Of a DNA stretch of 39,335 nucleotides, positions 30,731 to 39,335 are shown piece by piece. The DNA is from JARBUG01 sp035628915. GTDB lineage: Bacteria > Bacillota > Sulfobacillia > Symbiobacteriales > Symbiobacteriaceae. Each line of letters opens with the position of its first letter. Position 1 is the stretch's first letter. Both the position numbers and the translations under genes were made by a program. Location: positions 1 through 39,335 of the forward strand of contig DASPIW010000045.1 of NCBI GenBank assembly GCA_035628915.1, given 5' to 3'. The notes under the pieces are model-generated. The model saw only the letters and a program-made list of their open reading frames with translations, searched no databases and was not told the origin of the DNA.

Positions 30731-33700
30731 TTACCGTGTGATCGTCACTGTGGCGGTAGCCGTCCCCGTGGCGCCCTTGTCGTCAGTCACGGTGAGGCGC
30801 ACCGTGTAGGTGCCCGGCCGCGTCCAGCGGTGGCTGAGACGGTCGCCGGTGCCGGTGGTGCCGTCGCCGAACTCCCAGGCCCAAGCGACAATCCGGCCGT
30901 CGCGGTCGGTGCTGCCCTTCCCGTCCACGGTCAGGAGCTGATTCGCCCTGCCACGCGCCGGTGTGATCCGGATCGCTGCCACGGGCCGGTCGTTGTCGAT
31001 CAGCCGGAGCGTACCCGGCGCTGTGGTGCGTATCTCGTTGCCGGCAGCATCCACAGCTCGGATTTGCACATGCGCACCGGTGGAGGAGACGCCATCCGGC
31101 AGCGTCCACTGGCCCTCGTAATGGCCGGGCCGGACTTCACGCATGGCGATTTCGCCCGGCTCAAGCGACGTCACACTGCCACCCGCCGACTTGCCGGCCG
31201 TTGACTTGCCGCCCGCGGTCGCAGCTCCGCTCAGGCTGACCTGGAAGGCCGCCAGGGGCAGCCCGGGCTCCGAGTCAAAGGCGATGGTCAGCGAGTCGCC
31301 CGTGTACAGCGTCATGTTGGCCCCCGGCTGCATGCCCGTGAGTGCGGGCGGCACCGAATCAATCATGACGCTGCGGGAAGCAGTCGACACGTTATCCGCA
31401 TGGTCGGCGGCCTCCACCGTGATGGTGTTGGCTCCTTCGGCGCCGACGATCTCCGTGGCGAAGGCGCCGCCGGAAGCCACGGCCACCTCCGTCCCGTTGA
31501 CCTTGAGGCTGCGCAGGTTCGCTTCCGTGACCCGGCCGCTGACCTGGATGACCCGGGTGTTCTGCACGTGGCCATCCGCCGGAGAGTCGATGGCGATCGC
31601 CGGGTTCGTCCGGTCGAGCGTAATCTGCACCGGTGCGGACGGCAGAGTCGTAGTGCCGCCGGAAGCCGCCGAGGCGACGGCGGAAAGTTCGTGGGCGCCT
31701 TCCGTCAGCGTCACCGGGATGCTCCAGATGCCGGCGGCATCGGCGGTTGCCGTGCCGTCGGTGCTGCCGTCCAGCGAGAGCGTAACCATGGAACCGGCGG
31801 CCGCCGTACCGGTCACCGTCAGATTCGGATTGTTGGTGAAGGTGCCGTCGAGCGGCGATTCGATGATCGGGGCGCCGACCTCAACGTCGACGAGGGCCCG
31901 GATCATGAAGTTGCCGTCGCCGTCCCAGGCCGCCCAGTTGCCCGAAGAGAGGGCCCAGTTGCGGTCCGTCTTGGGCGAGCTTTCGTCCACGGCCATGCCG
32001 GGGGTATTGGGATAGTCGGTGTCCTGAATATAGGCGATGAAGAAGTCGCCGTTCAGGACCAGCCCGAGGCTGCTGAAGTCCACATCGTTGAACTCGCCGC
32101 GCACGCCGTTGGGGACCCGCACGGGCCCGCCGAGCAGCCTGCCCGGAGTTCCGTCCGGCTTCGCTTCATAGACGGCAGCCCGGAAGGAGTTGCCGCCAGG
32201 CGACGGCCAGCTTTCGTCCCAGAGGAAGATGCGGGCGCCCCGCAGAAGCACGGACTGCCCCGCCGGCGGCGACATGCGCACGGCCCAGCCGTTGCCGGCC
32301 GTGTAGTAGCCCCAGGCGTTCTCCGCCGAACCGTCATCGTAGGCGATTTCGCCCGGCATGCCTACGAAGGGCTCCAGCCACATGTCCATCGTCTCAGTGG
32401 CCCCTCCGGCCACCGTGAACGTGTCTGCGACCGGGTAGTAGCCGGAAGCCCGCACCTCAAGGGTGTAGGTGCCCTGGAGCACTTCCAGCGTGTAGCGCCC
32501 ATCGGCGCCGGTCAGCACGGGCGGCACCCGCAGGTCTTCGGCCACGGAGACGGCGGCGCCGGCCAGCGGGTCGCCGGTGCGAGCGTCAGTCACGAGGCCG
32601 GTTACGGTGCCCTTGGGAATCGGGCTGAGGACCATGATCGCCGAGACTTCCTGGTCCCGCTCCACCGTGATGGTCTTGTCCGCCGGGAAGTAGCCGTAGG
32701 CCTCCGCCCGCAGGGTGTAGGTGCCGGCGGGCAGGATCATCCGGAAGGAGCCGTTGGCCGGGTCGGTGCGCACCACACGCCCCGTCTCCACAACCGTGAC
32801 GGTGGCGTCCAGCGGCAGAGACATGATGCCGATGCCGCCGGCCTTCACGGCGCTCGACTTTGTCCTGGGCGCGGCCGAGGTGCTGGCGCGGCTCGGCATG
32901 CGAATCTGCTTGGCGGACGGACCGGAGGGCTTGCCCTTCGCGCTGGCCGCAAGGCGCACGCCCGCCGTCGAAAGCGGCATGTTGACCGCCCCACCGGTGG
33001 CCGTGGCACCGGCGACCATCACGTCGTCGATGTACCAGCCGGGGTAGTTGACCGAGCCGTCAGACTCCAGCCGGAAGCGGACCTGGATCGTCTGCCCTGC
33101 GTAGCTGCTGAGGTCCAGGGTGGGCGTCTCCCAGCCCACCGGAGCGCCGCTGCCGCCGGGCGAGGTGTACGAGGCGAGGGCGGTCCAGTTCGTGCCGCCG
33201 TCCGCCGACACTTCGACGTGCCCGAAGTCATAGTTGCGTTCCAGGCTGTACCAGTGGGCGAACCGAAGCGAGATGCTGGACAGGCCGGTGAGGATAATGG
33301 GCGGGGAAACAAGCGACGCATCGCCGTCGTCGCTGTAGTTGCCCGACAGGCTCGTCGCCCACACGTTGGACCCGGAGTGGGCGGCCCCGGGGCCGTTGGT
33401 CGGGGTGCCGCGCGCCCAGTTGTCGCCGGCTCCGCTGTGCGTCCAGCCGTTGTCGCCGGACTCCATGTCGTCCGCGAAGACGTTGTTGCCCTGCACCGGC
33501 GTGGCACTAGCTTCCGCCGACTTCGGGCTCTCGTTGCCAAAGATGTCCGATGCGGTGACGGCGTAGTAGTACGTGGTACCCACCGTTCCGGTGCTGTCAA
33601 CGAACTCGGGGCGCTCCGCCGTGCCAATGTTCGTGTACCCGGAGCCGGATGTGGTCGTGCGGTACACCGTGTAACGGGAGAGGTCGCTCGCCGACCCGGC

Positions 33701-36202
33701 ATTCCAGGTCAGGGCAATGCCGCCGACCGTATCGGCTGCTGCCCGCAGGTTGGTGGGCGCCACCGGCGCCTCGGTGTCGGCGTACATCGAAATGTCGTCA
33801 ATGTACCAGCCTGCACCGTTGACACTACCGTCAGTTGACAGGTAAAAGGCTACGTAAACGCTGGCACTGCCGGCGTACGGGGTCAGATCGACTGTCGTCT
33901 GCGCCCAGTCGCCGCTCTCACCCGTGAAGGTGCCGAGCACGTCCCAGGTGTTGCCGCCGTCGCCCGACCCCAGCACATAGCCGAAGTCGAAGCCGGGCTC
34001 CAGCTCATACCAGTGCCAGAAGCTGAAGGCGGTGCCCGCGCCGCCGGCGCTCAGGTCGATGGGCGGCGAGATCAGGTACGACTCCGAACCATCCGGATAG
34101 CTCCCGGAGAGGTTGGTTGCCGCCACTTTGGCACCTGAGTGGGCGGCGCCCGGGCCCGACGTGGGCTCGCCGATCTCCCACACATCGTTGGTGCCGCCAT
34201 GGGTCCAGCCTGTCGCGGCGCCTTCAAAGTCCATGCTATACGGCGGCTGCAGACCGCTGAGCAGTTGGACCGAGTAAGGTCTTGCCGCCGAGCCGCCGTA
34301 ACCCATGTTCCCGGCGTGGTCCATGGCCTGAATGTAGTACTCGACGGCGCTCCCCCCGGTGATATCCGCCGGAATGGAACCCGTGTAGGTACCGTTCTTG
34401 TGGTCGCCGCCGGTGCGAGTCATGTCAGCGGCACCCCACCAGGTCATGCCGGGCATCCGGAACCGGACCTGCACGTTGCTGGTGGCAACGTTGTCAGTCA
34501 CCTCTGCCGACAGATCGATCGGCAGGTTCTTGTAAGATTCGGCGACGGGGTCATGCTGCACGGCGGGCGCCTCAAAATCGTCGCCGCCGGTGACAACCCG
34601 GCCGGAGACGGTGCCAACGCCGTCGACCACCATGGCGACAGCGGTGAAGGCGTTCAGGATGCCGTGACCGAAGCCGTTGTTGGGGACTGAGGGGTACCGA
34701 CTGTCAGTTTTGGGATCGGCACTGTTCATCAAAATCTGTTCGATTTGTTCAACTGTTAATGCAGCATTGGCGGACCGCAAGAGGGCCACGGTGCCCGAAA
34801 CGTGCGGCGTCGCCATTGAGGTGCCGTTCCAGCCGCCCTCATAGCCGCCGCCGGGGACAGAAGAGCGGACGTTAACGCCCGGGGCCGATACCTGCGGCTT
34901 CAGCACGCCGTAAGCGGACGGGCCCCGGCCGGAGAAGTCCGCCAGGACATCGTTGATGTCGGTTGCGCCGACTGCGAAAGACTCAGGGTAGTTGCCGGGC
35001 ACCGCCACCGAGCCGTCGCCGGGTCCGTCGTTGCTGGCGGCAAACGACGGGAAGATCTCGGCTGCCCGCCAGGCCCGAACGATGTCCCGGAACCAGTCGT
35101 CGATACCGGGGCCGCCGCCCCATGAGTTGTTGACCACGTCAGGCGCCTTGGAGGGGTCTCCGCCGGGGGCCATGACCCACTGCCCCGCCCGGATGATGTT
35201 CTCTGACGTACCGCTGCCGGAGCCGCTCAGGATCTTGGCGGCGATCCAGCGGGCGCCGGGCGCCACGCCAATCTGGTTGGCGCCGTCACTGCCGACCATG
35301 GTGCCGGTGGTGTGCGTGCCGTGGCCGTGGTCATCGTACGGGGTAGCCTGGCCGTTCACGGCGTCAAACCAGCTGAACGCCGGGTTGGAGTCGCCGAGGC
35401 CGCGCCACTTGCTCTGCAGCGCCGGGTGATCGCCGTCGACGCCGGTGTCCAGGCTGGCGACCACCGTCCCGGTGCCGTCGATGCCATAGGTGCTCCACAC
35501 CATGTGGGCGCCGACCCGCTGAATCCCCCACTCCACCGACTGAATGCCGGGGTCGCCCATTGCCACGGGGCCGCCCTGACTGCTGGTGGATTTGGCCGGC
35601 CGGACGGGGCCGGTATCCTTGATCAGCTTGATTTCGCTGTTCGGCAGAATGCGGGCCACGTCGGACCGCTTCGCCAGCCGCTCCATCACGTCCTTTGTGG
35701 ACGTAACGGCGATCATGTTGGCAATCCAGTACGGCTCTGCCCTAAGGACGGAGCCCTTCTTCTTCAGGGCTGCGAGTTCACTGAGCAGCCCCCGCTGGGA
35801 GGCTTCCGCCGTGTCTTTCAGCGTCTTGATGACAGCACTGCGCGCCGTAATCTCCTTGCTCGCCGGTGTGGCTTTGGCACGAGCCGCCTTGGCCGCCCCG
35901 AATACATCCGCCTCGGCGCGCATTTTGACGAGGTATGTCACCGGTTTGGCCGACCGGGCAAACTCGTCGCTCACCTTTTTGTCGATCTTCGCCCCCGCGC
36001 TCTCCTGCCGTTGGTCCGGCCACCGGGAGGTGGATTGTGCCTTGCCCTTCCCCTGATCTCCCCCCGGATTCACCGGTGCCGTGGGCGCAGCAAGAGCGCT
36101 TGACTGCATGGGTAGCAGTACGCCCAACACCAGCGCCAACCCCCCTTTCAAGCCGCACCGCCACAGGCGTCGCCACCAACCGGCGGTCATGGTCTGGTTC
36201 AT
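30731..36202 (-). CDS. Large secreted subtilisin-family (S8) protease with repeated accessory domains
   Basis: An 1823-residue secreted protein. The signal peptide spans about residues 1-39 (LKGGLALVLGVLLPMQSSALAA). A propeptide follows, to about 225. The S8 domain has Asp252 (VVASLDTGVDG), His294 (HGHGTHTTGT), the oxyanion Asn391 (AASNDG) and Ser462 (NGTSMATPHVSG). Next come two copies of a MAM/immune-inhibitor-A-like beta domain, each with FDFGYV- or YDFGHV-type and GWYIDDI/V ends, with a fibronectin type III domain between them. Then come two carboxypeptidase-regulatory-like domains (GTYTLRAEAYGYFPADK, GTYTLEVRASGYYPVAD), Ig-like segments and a C-terminal PKD domain (WEFGDGTTGTGDRLSHRW...). 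It resembles bacillopeptidase F but is much larger. The ATG at 36202 has GGGGG seven bases upstream. No sorting signal is seen. Confidence 0.92.
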   Translation of the reverse strand: MNQTMTAGWWRRLWRCGLKGGLALVLGVLLPMQSSALAAPTAPVNPGGDQGKGKAQSTSRWPDQRQESAGAKIDKKVSDEFARSAKPVTYLVKMRAEADVFGAAKAARAKATPASKEITARSAVIKTLKDTAEASQRGLLSELAALKKKGSVLRAEPYWIANMIAVTSTKDVMERLAKRSDVARILPNSEIKLIKDTGPVRPAKSTSSQGGPVAMGDPGIQSVEWGIQRVGAHMVWSTYGIDGTGTVVASLDTGVDGDHPALQSKWRGLGDSNPAFSWFDAVNGQATPYDDHGHGTHTTGTMVGSDGANQIGVAPGARWIAAKILSGSGSGTSENIIRAGQWVMAPGGDPSKAPDVVNNSWGGGPGIDDWFRDIVRAWRAAEIFPSFAASNDGPGDGSVAVPGNYPESFAVGATDINDVLADFSGRGPSAYGVLKPQVSAPGVNVRSSVPGGGYEGGWNGTSMATPHVSGTVALLRSANAALTVEQIEQILMNSADPKTDSRYPSVPNNGFGHGILNAFTAVAMVVDGVGTVSGRVVTGGDDFEAPAVQHDPVAESYKNLPIDLSAEVTDNVATSNVQVRFRMPGMTWWGAADMTRTGGDHKNGTYTGSIPADITGGSAVEYYIQAMDHAGNMGYGGSAARPYSVQLLSGLQPPYSMDFEGAATGWTHGGTNDVWEIGEPTSGPGAAHSGAKVAATNLSGSYPDGSESYLISPPIDLSAGGAGTAFSFWHWYELEPGFDFGYVLGSGDGGNTWDVLGTFTGESGDWAQTTVDLTPYAGSASVYVAFYLSTDGSVNGAGWYIDDISMYADTEAPVAPTNLRAAADTVGGIALTWNAGSASDLSRYTVYRTTTSGSGYTNIGTAERPEFVDSTGTVGTTYYYAVTASDIFGNESPKSAEASATPVQGNNVFADDMESGDNGWTHSGAGDNWARGTPTNGPGAAHSGSNVWATSLSGNYSDDGDASLVSPPIILTGLSSISLRFAHWYSLERNYDFGHVEVSADGGTNWTALASYTSPGGSGAPVGWETPTLDLSSYAGQTIQVRFRLESDGSVNYPGWYIDDVMVAGATATGGAVNMPLSTAGVRLAASAKGKPSGPSAKQIRMPSRASTSAAPRTKSSAVKAGGIGIMSLPLDATVTVVETGRVVRTDPANGSFRMILPAGTYTLRAEAYGYFPADKTITVERDQEVSAIMVLSPIPKGTVTGLVTDARTGDPLAGAAVSVAEDLRVPPVLTGADGRYTLEVLQGTYTLEVRASGYYPVADTFTVAGGATETMDMWLEPFVGMPGEIAYDDGSAENAWGYYTAGNGWAVRMSPPAGQSVLLRGARIFLWDESWPSPGGNSFRAAVYEAKPDGTPGRLLGGPVRVPNGVRGEFNDVDFSSLGLVLNGDFFIAYIQDTDYPNTPGMAVDESSPKTDRNWALSSGNWAAWDGDGNFMIRALVDVEVGAPIIESPLDGTFTNNPNLTVTGTAAAGSMVTLSLDGSTDGTATADAAGIWSIPVTLTEGAHELSAVASAASGGTTTLPSAPVQITLDRTNPAIAIDSPADGHVQNTRVIQVSGRVTEANLRSLKVNGTEVAVASGGAFATEIVGAEGANTITVEAADHADNVSTASRSVMIDSVPPALTGMQPGANMTLYTGDSLTIAFDSEPGLPLAAFQVSLSGAATAGGKSTAGKSAGGSVTSLEPGEIAMREVRPGHYEGQWTLPDGVSSTGAHVQIRAVDAAGNEIRTTAPGTLRLIDNDRPVAAIRITPARGRANQLLTVDGKGSTDRDGRIVAWAWEFGDGTTGTGDRLSHRWTRPGTYTVRLTVTDDKGATGTATATVTITR

Positions 36203-36361
36203 CGCCCCACCCCCAAGGAGAAGTGTGAGGGAGACCCCCTCTGTCAGGACAGATTCTGGCATGAAGTGACAAATTCCTGCTATTTTTCCCATATCCTAAC
36301 AGAGAATGTCAGAATAGTTCTTTCGTGAAGCGGATTTTGCGGTGGGCGGACGGTGCAAAGC

Positions 36362-36396
36362 GAACGCAGTCCGGCGCCGGGCACCGGACTGCGTTC
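36362..36396. terminator. Terminator hairpin of pepF
   Basis: GAACGCAGTCCGG and CCGGACTGCGTTC form a perfect 13-bp stem with a 9-nt loop, 15 bp past the pepF stop. On the - strand GCTTTGC follows. Confidence 0.7.
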
Positions 36397-36410
36397 AGGT
36401 CGATCACCTA

Positions 36411-38210
36411 TTAAAAGCTCTTCTCCAACTCGTCAACCAGCGACCCGACATAGGCTACGGCCCTGCGGATGGGGTCGGGCTTGCTCATGTCAACGCCGGC
36501 CATCGCCAGCAGCTCAAGCGGCCGCTTCGTCCCGCCCGCCTTGAGCACTTTCAGCCAGCGCTGGACGGCGGGCTCCCCTTCTTCCCGGATCATCTGTGCC
36601 ATGGCGGTGGCAGCCGTCAGACCGGCGGAGTAGGTGTACGGATAGAGCCCCATGTAGTAGTGCTGCTGGCGCATCCAGGTGAGGCGTGCGCCCTCGTCCA
36701 CCGTGACCGCATCACCCCAGAACTGCTCCAAAATGGCGCCCTTCGCCTCGCACAGGGTGCTGGCCGTAATGGGCGTACCCTCCTCGGCCAGGGCGTACAT
36801 GCGCCGCTGCAGCTCTCCCTCCAACATGTGGCGGACGAAGTTGTGGTGGTATGTGGCCATGAACTGCAGCAGCACCCAGCGGCGCATCCGTACATCGCTG
36901 GATTTCGCCAGAATATGCTGGCCCAGCAGCAGCTCGTTGATGGTCGACGGCGCTTCGACGAAGTAAGTGGAAACGTCCGTGTTAAAGAGCCGCTGAGCGC
37001 GGTTGGCTAACTCGAAATGGCCGGCATGGCCCAGCTCGTGGGCCAGGGTGAAGGCGCCGCGCATATTGTCGGCCCATGTCAGGAGAATGTACGAATGGGC
37101 GCCGTAGGGCGATGTGCAGAAGGCGCCGGTTGACTTGCCCACGTTGTCGGACCAGTCGACCCACCGCTCCTTCATGGCGGTCCGCATGATCTTGGCGTAC
37201 TCGGGGCCCATCACGCTCAGGGCCTCCAGCACAAGCGCTGAAGCGTCGTCCCGCGAGATGCCCGGGCTGAATTCGGGGTCCAGCGGCGCCTCAATGTCGC
37301 AGTACAGGACCTTGTCGAGCCCGAGCACCCGCTTGCGCAGGTTGACGAGCCGGCGCATGTGGGGCGCCAGTTCCGTCTGGATGATGTCGTGCAGGTTATG
37401 GTAGGCTTCCACCGATACCTGGTGCGGCTGCAGCAGCATGTGGGTGACCGATGGATACTTGCGCAGCCGCGCCATGACGACGTTCTTCTTCACTTCGGTC
37501 GCCCAGGTGGCGGCCAGGGTGTTTTTGTATTGATTCAGGCCCCGGGTGAAAGCAGCGAACGCGTTTCGCCGTGTCGCCGGGTCGGCTGAGGTCTCATAGT
37601 CCTCTTCGTAGAGGGCAAAAGAGAGCTCCCACTCCTTGCCTTCTCCGTCGGCGAAAGGCTCAAAGGCGATGTCCGAGCTTTTGGCGCGCTCGTAGATCAT
37701 GTACGGGGCGTTATGTACCTCGCCGAGGGCCGCCACGGTTTCTTCGGTCTCGGGATTGAGCATGTGGGGCTTCTCCGCAAGCATCCGCTCGATGTACGGG
37801 CGCAGCTCCGCCAGGCGGGGGCTAGACTGCATCCACGCCTCGACGGTGCCGTTCGGCTGGGCCAGAATCTCCGACTTAATGAAGGCAAACGCGGCATCGG
37901 CGCTCGCGAGCATGGCCGCAGAGCGCAGGTCAAGCTCCTGATTGGCCGGGTCGGAGCCGTCTTCCGCCGATTTCAGGCCGGCGTAGGTGTATAGCCTGTA
38001 AATGCGCTCACTGACGGCCTCCTGGGCGTCGAGGCAGGCCTGCAGCACGTCGGCGCCCTCGCTCAGGCGCCCCTTGAAGCCAGCCACCCGGGCGATTTCC
38101 TGCTCTACGGCCGCCAGTTCAGTCTCCCACGCCTCACGGCTGGCGAAGAGGTCCTCCACGCTCCATTTCAGTTCTGCCGGAACCTCAGAACGGGTCAGGC
38201 GCTTCTGCAT
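36411..38210 (-). CDS. pepF: Oligoendopeptidase F (M3B metallopeptidase)
   Basis: A 599-residue cytoplasmic zinc peptidase. The zinc motif is LAHELGHAGHFE (HELGH), about residue 390, with the third ligand Glu in VEAPSTINELLL (about 424-435). N-terminal helical segments such as ELKWSVEDLFASREAWETEL and the family's ALGEVHNAPYMIYERAKSSDIAFEP are present. The length matches PepF/PepB (about 600). It cleaves short peptides. The ATG at 38210 follows AAGGAG by eight bases; an earlier in-frame ATG at 38279 has none. It is monocistronic with its own hairpin. Confidence 0.94.
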   Translation of the reverse strand: MQKRLTRSEVPAELKWSVEDLFASREAWETELAAVEQEIARVAGFKGRLSEGADVLQACLDAQEAVSERIYRLYTYAGLKSAEDGSDPANQELDLRSAAMLASADAAFAFIKSEILAQPNGTVEAWMQSSPRLAELRPYIERMLAEKPHMLNPETEETVAALGEVHNAPYMIYERAKSSDIAFEPFADGEGKEWELSFALYEEDYETSADPATRRNAFAAFTRGLNQYKNTLAATWATEVKKNVVMARLRKYPSVTHMLLQPHQVSVEAYHNLHDIIQTELAPHMRRLVNLRKRVLGLDKVLYCDIEAPLDPEFSPGISRDDASALVLEALSVMGPEYAKIMRTAMKERWVDWSDNVGKSTGAFCTSPYGAHSYILLTWADNMRGAFTLAHELGHAGHFELANRAQRLFNTDVSTYFVEAPSTINELLLGQHILAKSSDVRMRRWVLLQFMATYHHNFVRHMLEGELQRRMYALAEEGTPITASTLCEAKGAILEQFWGDAVTVDEGARLTWMRQQHYYMGLYPYTYSAGLTAATAMAQMIREEGEPAVQRWLKVLKAGGTKRPLELLAMAGVDMSKPDPIRRAVAYVGSLVDELEKSF

Positions 38211-38459
38211 GGTCGTCGCTCCTTCGGAAACGGGGTGATTGGCATTACCCTTCCATAAGATGCTCATCCGTTCCTGCAAATACCGAAACGCGCCGGGCCC
38301 TCGCGGCGTCCTTTGAACAGAGGTGATGTGCTTGTACTGGCTGGTCAGTGCTGCGTGGAAGTCAGCAGACGGTTCCGAATGCGGGGTTACTCAGTGTTGC
38401 CGGGATGAGGCGGGCGCCCGTGCGTGCATCGCCGGCGGCGATCCGGTGGCGGGCACTCC

Positions 38460-38825
38460 GTGGTCTCCCTTCCGGCATCGGAATGGAGCTACTGGTCCGC
38501 CGCTTCTGATGCGGCACTGCGGCGGGTACGCGACCACTACATCGGTATCTGCGACAGCGCCTTTGCGGTCGGGGGAGACGGGGAGCGGTACATCGGGCCG
38601 TTGACGCCGGAGGCGGCAGCCCGCCTGCGGAGCCGGGATTGGTTCGGCCTGCGGCTGTATGCGGGCTCCCGTACGCTTTATCACCTGGACGATGGGTGCG
38701 ACATCTGGTTTGTGCTGGAGCCGGGCGCGTTCGGCGCCCTGGGCGTGGACCCGCGGCTGATTCAGCCCGACCGCCCGGGCGACAGTTTGTGGCGTATGGA
38801 GGACCCAAACTGGTCGGGGGGCTAA
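38460..38825 (+). CDS. Hypothetical protein
   Basis: A 121-residue cytoplasmic-looking protein (VVSLPASEWSYWSAASD, then RYIGPLTPEAAARLRSRDWF, then YHLDDGCDIWFVLEPGAFGALG). No domain is recognised. The composition is protein-like, with many Trp and Tyr. The start is uncertain: GTG at 38460 or 38424, neither with a good ribosome binding site. A stop at 38406 closes the frame upstream. A different frame starts with TTG at 38331, preceded by GAGGTG (LYWLVSAAWKSADG...), and runs into this region, so a frameshift or a longer original gene is possible. No neighbours give context. Confidence 0.55.
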   Translation: MVSLPASEWSYWSAASDAALRRVRDHYIGICDSAFAVGGDGERYIGPLTPEAAARLRSRDWFGLRLYAGSRTLYHLDDGCDIWFVLEPGAFGALGVDPRLIQPDRPGDSLWRMEDPNWSGG

Positions 38826-39201
38826 TGCGCCAGGCACCGCCGTGTTGCAGTTCGGCCCTATCTGACCTTCGGGTTGGCCAATGGCATCGGTGTGATCACT
38901 GCATGAACATGCGAGGTAATGTATGGCGAAATCCTGCAACTCGGGCCTAACCGGGATTCTTTCATTCAGAGTCGTTATGCGGGAATCCGATATGTCAGCT
39001 TCCGTTGATCTGACCGGTGCGGCGCCCGTCCCGCCTGCAGAAGCCCCCTCTCCCTTACGCTCCGCAACCGGGAGTCTCGCCCCAGCGACGTGCTGCGAGC
39101 AATGGCGCCCAGTTCGGCAACCGCCGTATCATCAACCCTATGGCCAGTTACGGTCCGGGTCACAAACGGAGGCTGAACGGAACGTGGGGTCTCTCGGGCG
39201 A
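38826..39201. other. Gene-poor stretch next to the group II intron
   Basis: No gene is convincing here. Two short + strand frames have protein-like composition. One is at 38919-39008 (MYGEILQLGPNRDSFIQSR, 29 aa, with GAGG too close to the ATG). The other opens after a stop at 39011 and runs from 39017 to 39205 (PLPYAPQPGVSPQRRAAS, then GNRRIINPMASYGPGHKRRL), whose stop uses intron bases. They are in different frames. They may be remnants of one gene, small peptides or chance. No promoter or terminator is clear. Confidence 0.4.
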
Positions 39202-39335
39202 GTAGCCCCGGGGAGTTACACCCCGAGGCTCTCTCAGAACCGGACGTGAACCTCTCAGCTCATCCGGCTCCCATTATCCAGCCGAGGGCAGGATCCCCCA
39301 TTGCCAGTGTGAGAACAGCTTTGGCTCTCGTCTGG
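39202..39335 (-). mobile_element. 3' end of a group II intron (truncated by the window)
   Basis: On the - strand a 34-nt domain V (39269-39236) is complete: AGC triad in AGCCGGA pairing with TCCGGTT, a two-nt CG bulge, and a GAGA tetraloop on the TGAGCT/GGTTCA upper stem. A domain VI hairpin follows (GCCTCGGGG/CCCCGGGGC with a TGTAACT loop), and the predicted intron 3' end is CTAC at 39202. A reverse transcriptase C-terminus lies just before domain V. The pattern looks like bacterial class C introns, which insert after terminators. The 5' part and most of the maturase gene lie beyond the right edge. Confidence 0.85.
39274..39335 (-). CDS. Group II intron reverse transcriptase/maturase, C-terminal end (partial)
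   Basis: The last 19 codons (RREPKLFSHWQWGILPSAG) and a TAA at 39276-39274, five bases before domain V, in the position where the intron-encoded protein normally ends. PKLFxHW near the end is typical of group II intron reverse transcriptases. The frame is assigned from this motif; the rest of the gene is outside the window. Confidence 0.6.
   Translation of the reverse strand, partial: RREPKLFSHWQWGILPSAG

Noticed and set aside
31400..33838. Long + strand open frame of over 800 codons opposite the protease gene
   Set aside because: It is antisense to a clearly real protease, with high-GC third-position bias explaining the open frame. Its product is rich in Arg, Gly, Val and Ala with no domain, and it has no ribosome binding site.
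1..39335. tRNA or rRNA genes
   Set aside because: I scanned gaps by eye and saw no cloverleaf or rRNA-like sequence; a covariance search would be needed to exclude a small RNA.

Overview
The window looks like a chromosomal segment of a high-GC, endospore-forming Firmicute of clostridial type; Symbiobacterium-like organisms are the best guess, but I cannot confirm a species. Supporting signs are a SCIFF ranthipeptide with its radical-SAM maturase (a clostridial hallmark), two SPOCS/DUF3794 spore-type proteins with a sigma-K-like promoter, strong GGAGG ribosome binding sites with frequent GTG and TTG starts, and many intrinsic terminators. Most large open frames antisense to real genes are high-GC shadows.

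Layout. 1-3000: a left-edge fragment, a small secreted helical protein, two tandem SPOCS paralogues with unusual tails, a structured intergenic element and a single-RRM RNA-binding protein with its own sigma-A promoter. 3000-9750: a sulfur/molybdenum block. It holds a membrane molybdopterin oxidoreductase operon (rhodanese lipoprotein, Tat-exported catalytic subunit interrupted by an in-frame TGA, four-cluster Fe-S subunit, cytochrome b), a divergent LysR regulator, and a thiosulfate-uptake set (two YeeE/YedE half-transporters plus a TusA-like protein). 9880-14934: a molybdenum hydroxylase operon (FAD, 2Fe-2S and Mo subunits in M-S-L order) ending in an amidase. 15022-15555: an orphan phage-tail-tube-like protein with an N-terminal membrane segment. 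15620-18362: a cyclase-family hydrolase and an acetyl-CoA-synthetase-like ligase behind a structured leader with an intrinsic terminator. 18746-20964: a GNAT acetyltransferase and the SCIFF precursor/maturase pair.

21195-23182: a chemoreceptor and a small low-complexity protein. 23244-27460: fdhD, a ModE-type regulator and tungstate transporter genes tupABC, with an operator-like palindrome on the tupA promoter. 27666-30687: a PilZ protein, a small HTH protein, a DUF429 protein, a Nudix hydrolase and a second GNAT protein. 30731-36202: a very large secreted subtilisin-type protease. 36411-38210: oligoendopeptidase F. 38460 to the end: a hypothetical gene, a gene-poor stretch, and the 3' end of a group II intron (reverse transcriptase C-terminus, domains V and VI) running off the right edge.

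The unifying theme is molybdenum/tungsten biology. Two unrelated Mo-enzyme operons, a sulfurtransferase for bis-MGD enzymes (FdhD), and a tungstate/molybdate importer with its own regulator lie within 25 kb. Sulfur handling (rhodanese, TusA, thiosulfate transport) is interleaved with the first of these. The best candidates for something undescribed are the membrane-anchored tail-tube protein, the regulator whose sensor domain is a copy of the tungstate-binding protein, the opposite-charge SPOCS pair, and the in-frame TGA in the oxidoreductase.
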